Below, in pieces: positions 15,715-23,124 of a DNA stretch of 32,490 bases; position 1 is the stretch's first letter, and each line of letters starts with the position of its first letter. The notes under the pieces were generated by a model. It had not been told where the DNA came from and ran no database searches. It saw nothing but the letters and a program-made list of their open reading frames with translations. Origin of the DNA: Brevibacterium sp. S22 (GTDB lineage Bacteria > Actinomycetota > Actinomycetes > Actinomycetales > Brevibacteriaceae); the NCBI RefSeq assembly GCF_004745485.1, contig NZ_RHFG01000036.1, positions 1-32,490 on the forward strand, given 5' to 3'. Both the position numbers and the translations under genes were made by a program.

Positions 15715-17162
15715 AAGTCCCTTTTCGTGGTGTTCTTTGGTAGTTCCTCTAACTTGGTCGTAGACAGTCGTCGCTGAAGGGAATCACGCGGTCAGGGGCA
15801 TCACCACCCCGACCGGGTCGACAGCGGAGTCTCCATTGAGCACGGTGATGAGTTTGCGCATCGAGATCTCCGACAAATAGCGACGTTCACCGTACTGCCA
15901 TTCCTCATGCTGCTCTTGCAGCACCGCCCCGATCAGCCTCGTCACCGATTCCCGGTTCGGAAAGATCTGGACCACATCGGCACGACGCTTGATCTCCCGG
16001 TTCAACCGCTCGATCGGGTTATTCGACCAGATCTTCTGCCAATGCTCACGCGGCATGACCGCGAACGCGATCAGATCGGCCTCGGCAGTCTCGAGCATAT
16101 CGGCGATAGCAGGAAACGAGCCCCGCAGACTCTCAGTCACCTGCTTGTACTGAGCGATGACGGCCTCCCCTGTGGTCTGGGCGAAGATCGTCGAGATCAA
16201 CGCATTGACCGGTTTCGAATGCGCACTACCCAAACGCTGGGTGACGTTGCGGGCGAAATGGACTCGACACCGCTGCCACCCGGCACCGGGCAGGATCGCC
16301 TTGACCGCGGACTTGATACCCGAGTGGGCATCAGAGATCACCAACGCCACACCCTCGGCATCTGTGGCCGTAGCGACCTTCAGGCCTCGTTCGCGCAGAC
16401 CACGCAGGATCTGGGTCCAAAAGTCCGTGGACTCGGCATCACCGACGGTCATAGCCAGGATCTCCCGCCTGCCCTGAGCCGAGACGCCGGTGACGACCGC
16501 AACGGCCTGCGACACGACACGACCGCCATGGCGGACATCGACATAGGTGGCATCGACGAACAGGTACGGAAACCACGTGTGGTCGAGCCGGCGAGCCAGG
16601 AACTCGGCCACACCATCATCGATATCGGCACAGATACGTGAGACCGTTGACCGCGAGATCCCGGACTCATTACCCAAAGCCCGCACGAGATCGTCGACTT
16701 TCCTCGTCGAGACTCCCTCGATCCAGGCCTGGCAGATCACCGCGTACAAGGCCTTATCGACCCGCCGACGCGGATTGAGCAGGGACGGGAAGAACGAGCC
16801 CTTCCGCAGCTTCGGAATCTGTAGATCGACGGGGTGGCCAGGGTCTTCTTCCGAGATCCGTTCCGGCGCGTTGTCCGGCCGCCGGTGCGTTCATAACGGG
16901 CCGCGCCGATCGTGGCGGTGGCTTCGGCCTCGATGAGGTCTTGGAGGCCGGCTTGCAACATCTGGCGGAACACGTCGGAATGGGCGAGGCCGGGGTCGGC
17001 CAGGACTTGGTTGATCAGGGTCGACACGGCAGAATTGGGTTGAGCCATCGTGGGATACCTTTCGTGAGGTTCTTGGCGGAACTACTAGCGGAATCCCACG
17101 ATGGTTCTTCACATTCGTGTGGGTGAAGTCCCTGGTGGGAATGCCACCACTCTATGGGACTC
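15715..17162 (-). mobile_element. IS256-family insertion sequence
   Basis: Boundaries are proposed from an imperfect terminal inverted repeat. The end at 15715 reads AAGTCCCTTTTCGTGGTGT. The other end, read inward from 17162, gives GAGTCCCATAGAGTGGTGG. About 1,450 bp is a normal size for IS256 elements. The transposase inside is frameshifted. I found no convincing 8-9 bp target duplication, so the ends are approximate. Confidence 0.6.
15784..17048 (-). pseudogene. IS256-family transposase, frameshifted
   Basis: The N-terminal part starts at the ATG at 17048 (MAQPNSAVSTLINQVLADPG) after a GAAAGG site and is good to RRNGSRKKTLATP. Near 16840 the frame is lost. Family members continue with a short Gly/Asp-rich link, then DLQIPKLRKGSFFPSLL, which is found in another frame. 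The remainder (TVSRICADIDDGVAEF, FVDATYVDVRHGG, the DDE core, and SNNPIERLNREIKRRADVV) is intact to the stop at 15784. A small deletion at the link explains the break, so the element cannot make a full transposase. Without the lesion it would be about 420 residues. Confidence 0.88.
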
Positions 17163-17282
17163 ACCCGTGACCAGCTGGCCCGACAAGGAACACCGACACG
17201 GTGCATGCGAAAGATCGGGGCATAGCACTGACAATGCCGTACGTACTGCTTCGTGGAGTTCCGACACCGACGCGGCTACTTG

Positions 17283-17531
17283 CTATCCGACTGGATTGAT
17301 GAGGAGGAAAACGACGATAGCAATGCCGAGTTCGCCGATCTGTGATGTGCTCAACTGCGACTTGAGCACAACCAAAGTGAGAACCACCGGCAGTGCTGAG
17401 TAAAGTGCGATCGCGATCATCACCGGGACTAGGGCAGCTTCACGAGTCGCATAGAGATAAGAGACCGTGGTCACCGGGGCCAATCTGTCAACCACGGCGG
17501 CCTCGCTCAATGTCGCTCCATCGGAGAGCAC
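17283..17531 (-). pseudogene. EamA/DMT-like transporter, C-terminal fragment
   Basis: About 82 residues contain two hydrophobic helices and a pattern like the C-terminus of EamA permeases: APVTTVSYLYATREAALVPVMIAIALYSALPVVLTLVVLKSQ, shortened here to its ends APVTTVSYL and LPVVLTLVVLKSQLSTSQI. Full-length EamA proteins have ten helices and about 300 residues, so only the last fifth remains. The break lies near the IS256 element, which probably took part in the loss. The family call is tentative. Confidence 0.45.
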
Positions 17532-17719
17532 TGTGTCGGGACCTGCGCGAAACCGGAATGCACTTGGATGGCTACGCGGCTCCGATCTTTCTCAAAACAT
17601 TTGCGAAAGATGTACAAAACTGCCTCTCACTATGTACACAACCTCGACACCACGTCACATATCACCTGGTCAGAGAATTTCGTGAACTACCCACCACGCC
17701 TGAACAGGCACGATCATCC

Positions 17720-17750
17720 GCAGCCCCGAAGTTCACCGCTTCGGGGCTGC
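17720..17750 (+). terminator. Strong rho-independent-type hairpin
   Basis: A perfect 12-base stem (GCAGCCCCGAAG / CTTCGGGGCTGC) encloses a 7-base loop and is followed by GTCATTTTC. There is no intact gene directly upstream on the plus strand. It probably ended a gene lost when the island or IS256 arrived. The rest of 17532-18072 shows no gene I can support. Confidence 0.7.
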
Positions 17751-17929
17751 GTCATTTTCAGCTGAGCTCCACCGACCCCACGGACATCACCGAGGTGCTG
17801 AGCGGCTCAGAGGTCCGCGGCGATCACTGCCCGGAGGCCTTCATCGCCCAGTTCAACAGCGAACGCGGGGAGCAGGGATCAGCGAGCATTCCATGCGCTG
17901 AGGTGAATGCCGAGTGACGAGAATCAGTC

Positions 17930-17950
17930 ATCTGAGAATAATCTTCAGAT
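17930..17950. promoter_or_regulatory. Inverted repeat upstream of the small membrane protein gene
   Basis: ATCTGA, nine bases, then TCAGAT form a 6-base inverted repeat in an AT-richer stretch about 120 bases before the start at 18073. It could be a regulator site. No clear promoter was found, although TTGAAC lies at about 17995. Confidence 0.25.
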
Positions 17951-18072
17951 AACGAGACCATCATCACATCTGGTCGGCGCGTCCGCTTCAGATCATTGAA
18001 CAAGCGACGTTACTATTAAGGAGTTTGTAGCCAAACGTCCGCAGCCGCTACGGTGCGGCAAAAGGAGTACCC

Positions 18073-18237
18073 GTGAAGTGGTTGAAGCGGACCATCGTCA
18101 CGCTCGTCGTCGTCTTCGTTGCCTTCTATCTGTTCACCCGGCCCGAAGATTCCGCCGAAGCCGTTCGGAACGCCTTTTCAGCAGTCGGAACCGGGGTGAA
18201 CTCCATCGTCACATTCTTCACCGAACTCTCCGCCTGA
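18073..18237 (+). CDS. Small single-pass membrane protein
   Basis: This 54-residue protein starts at a GTG at 18073 behind AAAAGGAG. A basic N-terminus (MKWLKR) leads to one hydrophobic helix (about residues 7-22, TIVTLVVVFVAFYLF). A helical polar tail ends in VNSIVTFFTELSA, which looks amphipathic. I know of no function. Its start is well marked and it lies 24 bases before the PH-MarR gene on the same strand, so the two are probably co-transcribed and may interact in the membrane. Confidence 0.75.
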   Translation: MKWLKRTIVTLVVVFVAFYLFTRPEDSAEAVRNAFSAVGTGVNSIVTFFTELSA

Positions 18238-18261
18238 TCTCGATACGGACTGAGCATCGTC

Positions 18262-19449
18262 GTGACCACATTATTTGACCCGAGGGTCGATGAACATCTC
18301 ATCGCCGCTGAAGGCGAACGAGTCATCGACGAGGTGCGTCGTCATCCACTGGCGTTCTTCGTACCGTCAGTCATCATGCTCCTCGGCTTCGCGGTGATGG
18401 CCACCTGCACCGTCATCGGGCTGCAGTATGCCTGGGTTCCTGCGGCAATCGGCGCCGTAATCGTCCTGTTCGGCGCCTACCGATTCCTCATCGTCCACAT
18501 GGACAGATTCGTCATCACCAACATGCGCGTGTTCAGGATCCACGGAATCTTCACTCAGCACAAGGCCACCATGCCGATGTCGCGCATCCTCGACATCTCG
18601 GTGCACAAACCATTCGCGGGTCGGATCTTCAGATACGGACATTTCGTCTTCGAATCCGCGGCCCAAGACCAAGGCCTGCGCGATATCCGATATGTCGGTC
18701 GGCCCGACGAACGTGATCTCACCATCCAGCGCGTCATCCAACGCTCGGGTCTGCGCTCTGCGTTCACTCCCTTCGATTCGGACGAAGACAGCGATGATCA
18801 GTACGCAGCAGACGAGCCCATCATCGACACGAATGCCACAGAATCCCACTCAGGCATCTTCGACTCCGAAAGCACAGCAGATGAGTCCCACCACTGGAAG
18901 ACAATGGAACTCGAGCTTCAACGGCCGTCCGAGGCGTCGGAGGAAATCGCAATCAGTGAATCGTCCTGGCTGACTGACCCGATTTCGGAAGCCGCTCAAG
19001 CGTGGGACCTGCGCTGGCCCGAACGGACACGAATGGAAGCCGTCACGACGCTGATGGACACGCAGCGTCGTCTCTCCGCTGAGCTGGACGAGGTGCTCCG
19101 CCCCCTCGGACTGAACTTCTCTCGGTTCGAAGTTCTGCTGATATTGTTCCTCGACCATCAGGGCGCGATCCCTCTCGTCGATCTGCTCGATCGGCTGCAG
19201 GGCACAGCGACTTCGACGTCGTCTTCGGTGAGGTGGCTTGAGGACGCGAGCATGATCGAGCGAATCGTCTGTCCCGAAGACGACGAGACGGTCCTCGTGC
19301 AGATCGCCTCAAAGGGGCGGACCGCTGTGGATCGTGCGAGTCGGAGCCTGGCCGACGCACGCTTCGGATTCAGTGCGCTGTCGGAGAGTGAATGCCGGCA
19401 GCTCAGAGTCATTCTGGCCCGATACCGAGAGAACACGATCGCGACATGA
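18262..19449 (+). CDS. Membrane PH-domain protein fused to a MarR-type DNA-binding domain
   Basis: This 395-residue protein begins at a GTG. Residues 27-53 and 57-79 are two membrane helices. Residues 80-150 form a bacterial PH (bPH2-like) domain: DRFVITNMRVFRIHGIFTQ, MPMSRILDISV and GHFVFESA. An acidic linker (about 170-240) follows. Residues 240-392 read as a full MarR-family unit: EVLRPLGLNFSRFEVLLIL is the dimer helix, VDLLDRL..TATSTSSSVRWLEDASMIER the winged helix, and ALSESECRQLRVIL the C-terminal helices. Both modules normally occur as separate proteins. There is no frame break, so this would be a membrane-tethered regulator. Alternatively two neighbouring genes merged when a stop was lost. 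DNA-binding activity is inference. Confidence 0.85.
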   Translation: MTTLFDPRVDEHLIAAEGERVIDEVRRHPLAFFVPSVIMLLGFAVMATCTVIGLQYAWVPAAIGAVIVLFGAYRFLIVHMDRFVITNMRVFRIHGIFTQHKATMPMSRILDISVHKPFAGRIFRYGHFVFESAAQDQGLRDIRYVGRPDERDLTIQRVIQRSGLRSAFTPFDSDEDSDDQYAADEPIIDTNATESHSGIFDSESTADESHHWKTMELELQRPSEASEEIAISESSWLTDPISEAAQAWDLRWPERTRMEAVTTLMDTQRRLSAELDEVLRPLGLNFSRFEVLLILFLDHQGAIPLVDLLDRLQGTATSTSSSVRWLEDASMIERIVCPEDDETVLVQIASKGRTAVDRASRSLADARFGFSALSESECRQLRVILARYRENTIAT

Positions 19450-19630
19450 TCGCATGACACGGTGGGAGTCGGGTGCCACCTGCGGCCTCATAGTCCGCGC
19501 AGCCACAGCCGACCGGACCGACTGAACAGCCAGATCGCCGGGAGCGATGGCTTCAGATGCGAGCCGCACTCTCGTGTGGTGAAATCTGCGTCGGCCGATG
19601 TGTCAGGCGCCCCCGAACTAGAATGAGAGC

Positions 19631-20074
19631 ATGAGCTTCTCACCCGACCAATGGCGCAACGGGACGGATCTGCCGCCGGCACCGTCGCATCGACGCTGGT
19701 GGGCGAGGGTGCTTGACGCTGTTTTCGTTCTCGTCCTCACCGGGCTGATCATCGGGGTCGGTCTGGCGCTTGCCGGGGCGAATCTGATCTCGCTCGATGC
19801 TGCCACCGGGGCTGCTCTCTTCAGCTACCCTCTGATGACGATGGTCTTCGGCGCGCTGTACGGATGCACTGTTTCGCCTGGCCAGGCACTGTGCGGAGTC
19901 GTTTCACTCAAGACGGGTGGGCGGCGAGTCGGTTTCTGGCGAGGAATGGGCCGTTATCTGGCCGTCGCGTTCTTCCCCGTCACCATCGTGGGGTTCATCT
20001 GGACGTTCCTCGACGCCCCGTCGTTCGAACTGGATCCGATCGAGGTCTTCAGCCGAACGCCGTACGCCCGATAG
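19631..20074 (+). CDS. RDD-family membrane protein
   Basis: The product has 147 residues, usual for small RDD proteins. It begins with a polar leader, then RRWWARVLDAVFVLVLTGLI, the first RDD helix with the Arg and Asp that name the family. A second hydrophobic pair follows at about 58-78. The GQALCGVVSLKTGGRRVGFWRGMGR signature then precedes a last helix at about 113-130. RDD proteins are integral membrane proteins; some move ions or compatible solutes, but no role can be assigned here. It stands alone; upstream lies a 181-base gap without clear features. Confidence 0.85.
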   Translation: MSFSPDQWRNGTDLPPAPSHRRWWARVLDAVFVLVLTGLIIGVGLALAGANLISLDAATGAALFSYPLMTMVFGALYGCTVSPGQALCGVVSLKTGGRRVGFWRGMGRYLAVAFFPVTIVGFIWTFLDAPSFELDPIEVFSRTPYAR

Positions 20075-20094
20075 GCGGGGAGCATGGCGGGCAG

Positions 20095-20235
20095 TCACCG
20101 CCGACGCGCGATGATGAGTTCGTCCCAGCCCTTCACACCGAGGGAGCGCTGTGGAGTCCAGTTCAGCCGTGCGGCTGATTCGGCTGCCGGTCCGACGATC
20201 GTCTCGATGCGGAGGGTTCGCTGTCGCTCGTGCCC
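20095..20235 (-). pseudogene. Possible 3' fragment of a lost gene
   Basis: The minus strand holds a 46-codon open stretch without a start: TLRIETIVGPAAESAARL..., then LGVKGWDELIIARRR and a stop at 20095. It reads like a protein C-terminus rather than random sequence. I cannot name the family (a methyltransferase-like tail is one guess). It lies between the RDD gene and PspC gene, both of which are intact. Confidence 0.25.
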
Positions 20236-20270
20236 TCATCCTTGCGCATCGGACGATCTTTGGTCCGGTG

Positions 20271-20522
20271 TCACTCGATCGAGCGACCGCCGAAGGCCTG
20301 CTGCAGCGGGATCGAATTGTCCTGCCACGGGGTGAGGATCCACGCGACGAGGTAGGCGCCGACTCCGAGCACGGGGAGCAGGAACGAGGCGAGGACGATG
20401 AGTCGCATGATCCAGACGTTGATGCCGGTCACCTCGGCGAGGCCACCGGCGATACCACCGAGGATGCGGTCGGGGCCGCGACGGAAACCGATTTTGCGGA
20501 TGGAGTCGAATAGTGAGTTCAT
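20271..20522 (-). CDS. PspC-domain membrane protein
   Basis: The product has 83 residues. The ATG at 20522 is chosen because PspC homology starts just after it. The domain is complete: RKIGFRRGPDRILGGIAGGLAEVTGINVWIMRLI, cut here to GGIAGGLAEVTGINVW, then a single hydrophobic helix (LIVLASFLLPVLGVGAYLVAWIL) and a conserved W-ILTP ending. PspC proteins belong to envelope-stress systems. In actinobacteria, short stand-alone versions are common and probably act in the membrane. No PspA or other stress gene is near. No Shine-Dalgarno site is visible, so the message may be leaderless. Confidence 0.85.
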   Translation of the reverse strand: MNSLFDSIRKIGFRRGPDRILGGIAGGLAEVTGINVWIMRLIVLASFLLPVLGVGAYLVAWILTPWQDNSIPLQQAFGGRSIE

Positions 20523-20571
20523 GTCTACGACGGTACGCGGCCCCGGAGCCCCGCGACAGGGGTGATGGCCA

Positions 20572-21555
20572 TCAATCACCCTGGGGATATCCGTAATCCT
20601 CGAGTCCTGTCGAGCGCTCCTGCGAGCGTGCGGGCGCAGGGTCGGCGTCGCGTCCCGCCGACTCGCCGGCCGCCTCGACGTCGGCCGCGACCACGGTGAT
20701 CTCGCGGTGCCCGTACCGCTGCGCTGCCGCCCCGGCGATGACGACGAGGACGATGCCTGCGATCTGCGGCACCGCGGGCGACTGCGCGAGGACAAGCAGG
20801 CCGATGAGCACACCGAACGCCGGTTCGATCGAGATCAGCGTGCCGAACGCCGCGTGATTCATCTTCCGCAGCGCGAGCATCTCGAGCCCGAACGACGCGA
20901 CCGGGGTGATGAGCGCGATGCCCGCGACGATGAGCAGCACCGTCCAGGAGAAATCCCCGCCGATGACCTGCGGAAGACCGATCGGCAGGATCGCAATCGT
21001 CGCGACCGGGATCGTCAGCGACAGCCCGCTGATTCCGGAGAACCGGTCCCCGACCGACTGCGTGAACACCGTGTAGAGCCCCCAGCAGACGCCCGCTGCC
21101 AGGGCGAAGGCGACGCCGAGGAAGTCGATCGTGCCCATCCACGGCTCCGTGAGCAGGACGACGCCGACGAGGGCGAGGCCCGGCCACACGAGCGTCCGCT
21201 TGTTCCTGCTCGTCAGTCCCGCCACCGTCAGCGGTCCGAGGAACTCGATCGCGACCGCGGTTCCCAGCGGAATCCGCTCGACCGCGAAGAGGAAGAGAGT
21301 GGTCATCATCCCCGTCGCCACGCCGAGCAGGATGAGGATCGGCACGTCTCGACTGCGGATCGTCCGCAGCGAGGGCCGGGCGATCGCCCAGAGGAACACC
21401 GTCCCGCAGGCCATGCGCAGCAGCGCGGTCCCCGCGGGGCCGACGTCGTCGATGACGAAGACGGAGAACGCGTTCGTGAACTGGATGAGCAGCATCGCTG
21501 CGACAGCCATCGACCAAGGCGGGATCCTGTCGAGCGCCCGCATCTCTGTGCTCAT
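20572..21555 (-). CDS. EamA-family (RhtA-like) exporter
   Basis: This 327-residue protein has about ten hydrophobic helices and two EamA repeats. It starts at the ATG at 21555, overlapping the B3/B4 gene stop (ATGA). The first repeat contains VAAMLLIQFTNAFSVFVID, TALLRMACGTVFLWAI and GTAVAIEFLGPL. The second repeat contains GVCWGLYTVFTQSVG, FGLEMLALRKMNHAAFGTL and SIEPAFGVLIGLLVL. The EFLGPL and EPAFG elements are typical of RhtA-type amino-acid/metabolite exporters. A polar tail of about 45 residues follows the last helix. It is third in an operon with an XRE-cupin regulator and a B3/B4 protein. I infer that it exports a small amino-acid-like compound sensed by that regulator. Confidence 0.88.
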   Translation of the reverse strand: MSTEMRALDRIPPWSMAVAAMLLIQFTNAFSVFVIDDVGPAGTALLRMACGTVFLWAIARPSLRTIRSRDVPILILLGVATGMMTTLFLFAVERIPLGTAVAIEFLGPLTVAGLTSRNKRTLVWPGLALVGVVLLTEPWMGTIDFLGVAFALAAGVCWGLYTVFTQSVGDRFSGISGLSLTIPVATIAILPIGLPQVIGGDFSWTVLLIVAGIALITPVASFGLEMLALRKMNHAAFGTLISIEPAFGVLIGLLVLAQSPAVPQIAGIVLVVIAGAAAQRYGHREITVVAADVEAAGESAGRDADPAPARSQERSTGLEDYGYPQGD

Positions 21556-22313
21556 TCGGCACCGATGACGCGTGAGGCGACGCGCACCCCGGTGCCCAGC
21601 CGTGCCAATTCGTTCGCAAGCGTCGTCCCTGCAGCATCGAGAGCGGCATCCGTCATCGGGGCGAGGGCATCGAGGATGAACACCGCCGAGGTGGTGGCCT
21701 CCTGCAGAGCCGTCCGTCGTCCCTGTCGCCAGTTCCACCGGCGACAGGTCACACCGGCCCCGTCCCTCCAGATGACCTCGCCGGGTTCCGGGTGTTCGAT
21801 GACGGGGTCTCCGCCGGAGACGGTGCCGAAGTCCTCGTCGCCGGCTGCGCGCGTGAGATGAGCCGTCCCGACGTAGCCGGCGAGGTCCTCACCGCCGAGC
21901 GGGATCTGGTGGAGGACGGAGATCGCATTGTAGATGTCGGTGAGCGCATTGACCCTCGGCAGGCCCGATTCGGCCCTGCGCGTCAGGGCCTCGAGACTGT
22001 TGCGGGTTCGCTGCGGTTTCGCGCCGAACGCCCGGTAGGCTTCCCGCCATGCGGCGATGTGCGGCAGCTCGGTCACCGGGTTCGCGGCCAGGAGCGAGCT
22101 GGCGTGCGATTCGGCAGCGGTGATGAGTTCGCCTGCTGCTGATTCGGCATGTGCGCCTGCCGCTTCGGGGTCGAGTCCGTCGACGACGAGGAGCAATGAC
22201 CGGTAGTCCGGGCGCAGCGCGAAGACCTCCGGGTCGGCCCGGCAGTCGGCGAGGAAGCCGTCGAGGTCGAGGGCTGGTGTCGGTTGATCAACTGGTTCGT
22301 GGTCTGCAGCCAT
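21552..22313 (-). CDS. B3/B4 domain-containing protein (PheT B3/4-like)
   Basis: The product has 253 residues. It resembles stand-alone proteins carrying the B3/B4 domain of phenylalanyl-tRNA synthetase beta, the module that edits mischarged Tyr-tRNA. Recognisable parts are HIAAWREAYRAFGAKPQRTRNS (cut here to WREAYRAFGAKP), SLEALTRRAESG, LPRVNALTDIYNAISVLHQIPLGG (core NALTDIYNAISV) and IWRDGAGVTCRRWNWRQGRRT (core VTCRRWNWRQ). There is no catalytic synthetase part. Its start shares one base with the regulator stop (TGATG) and its stop overlaps the exporter start. Linked to an XRE-cupin and an EamA exporter, it may handle non-canonical or D-amino acids, but the activity is unproven. Confidence 0.85.
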   Translation of the reverse strand: MAADHEPVDQPTPALDLDGFLADCRADPEVFALRPDYRSLLLVVDGLDPEAAGAHAESAAGELITAAESHASSLLAANPVTELPHIAAWREAYRAFGAKPQRTRNSLEALTRRAESGLPRVNALTDIYNAISVLHQIPLGGEDLAGYVGTAHLTRAAGDEDFGTVSGGDPVIEHPEPGEVIWRDGAGVTCRRWNWRQGRRTALQEATTSAVFILDALAPMTDAALDAAGTTLANELARLGTGVRVASRVIGAE

Positions 22314-22918
22314 CAGTGGCCTTCCTTGTTCGGGCGGGCGTCGATTCCGACGCCGGGTTCGTAGATCGCCATGGCGAAGTGGGTGGGGGTCTCGCCTTCG
22401 GTGAGGTAGGAGTGCGGCATATCGCCGCGGAAGGTCATCGCGTCACCGGCGCCGAGGTGGTGCTCGACTTCGTCGATGACGACAATCAGTGCACCAGAGT
22501 GCACGTTGAGCAGCTCCATGGTTCCGACAGAATGCGGATCACTGACGTGCGATTCGCCGGCTTCCATCGTCCAGTCCCAGAGCTCGACGACGTCGGGAGA
22601 CTCGGTTCCGGCGACGAGGACGCCGCGTCCACCGAGGTCACCGTTCCAGAGGACCGCAGCATCGCCTCGGCGGGTGATCTTGGCTCCTGCTTCGGCCGGC
22701 GGCTCGACGAGAGCGGGCAATCCGACGCCGAGGGCATCGCTGAGGCTGAGCAGCGTCGCGACGCTGGGGTTCACCGCTCCCTGTTCGACGTTGACGACCA
22801 TGCGTCGGCTGATCCCCGCAGCTTCGGCGAGTCCATCGAGCGTCCAGCCCAAGCTTCCTCGCTCCTGTTTGACCCGGGCACCGATCGCCTGCGCCAATCT
22901 CTTCGCACTCTCATCCAT
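22313..22918 (-). CDS. XRE-family regulator with C-terminal cupin sensor
   Basis: The product has 201 residues. The ATG at 22918 begins MDESAKRLAQAIGARVK and fits the domain start. An HTH_3 domain lies at about residues 8-65 (TLDGLAEAAGISRRMVVNVE and NPSVATLLSLSDALG). A cupin barrel follows at about 115-192, with the ligand-binding strand pattern GTMELLNVHSGALIVVI, HHLGAGDAMTFRGDMPHSY. This is the SutR/PuuR-like architecture, in which a small ligand bound by the cupin controls DNA binding. It is first in an operon with B3/B4 and EamA genes. The inverted repeat at 22921-22938 abuts its start, strongly suggesting self-regulation. Confidence 0.9.
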   Translation of the reverse strand: MDESAKRLAQAIGARVKQERGSLGWTLDGLAEAAGISRRMVVNVEQGAVNPSVATLLSLSDALGVGLPALVEPPAEAGAKITRRGDAAVLWNGDLGGRGVLVAGTESPDVVELWDWTMEAGESHVSDPHSVGTMELLNVHSGALIVVIDEVEHHLGAGDAMTFRGDMPHSYLTEGETPTHFAMAIYEPGVGIDARPNKEGH

Positions 22919-22920
22919 GA

Positions 22921-22938
22921 AGTGCACGATACTGCACT
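22921..22938. promoter_or_regulatory. Operator-like inverted repeat of the XRE-cupin operon
   Basis: AGTGCA, CGATAC, TGCACT: perfect 6-base arms with a 6-base spacer that is itself nearly symmetric. It ends three bases from the regulator start codon, where binding would block transcription or initiation. XRE-cupin regulators of the SutR/PuuR type recognise similar TGCA-containing palindromes as far as I recall. No other copy was noticed in the window. Confidence 0.6.
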
Positions 22939-23124
22939 GTCTTTCGGATTCGCAATGGCAGGGGACGTGCTCGGTGTATTCAGCACCGCTCTGCTCGACA
23001 ACGTTCGCAGTGCGGGCGAGGACGTGTCGGGCATATCCTCGTCGATGATGAATTCGGAGTCGTCGACTCATTGCTATCGACGGTGGATCACCGTCCCTGA
23101 ACGATCAGTTCGGAGTGGAAATCC

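Noticed and set aside
17393..17917. 174-codon plus-strand open frame
   Set aside because: It runs through the 17720-17750 hairpin and has no recognisable domain or ribosome-binding site.
20707..21861. Long plus-strand open frame opposite the EamA and B3/B4 genes
   Set aside because: Its protein is Arg/Asp/Glu-rich low-complexity sequence, as expected from the antisense of GC-rich coding DNA; the minus-strand genes have clear families.
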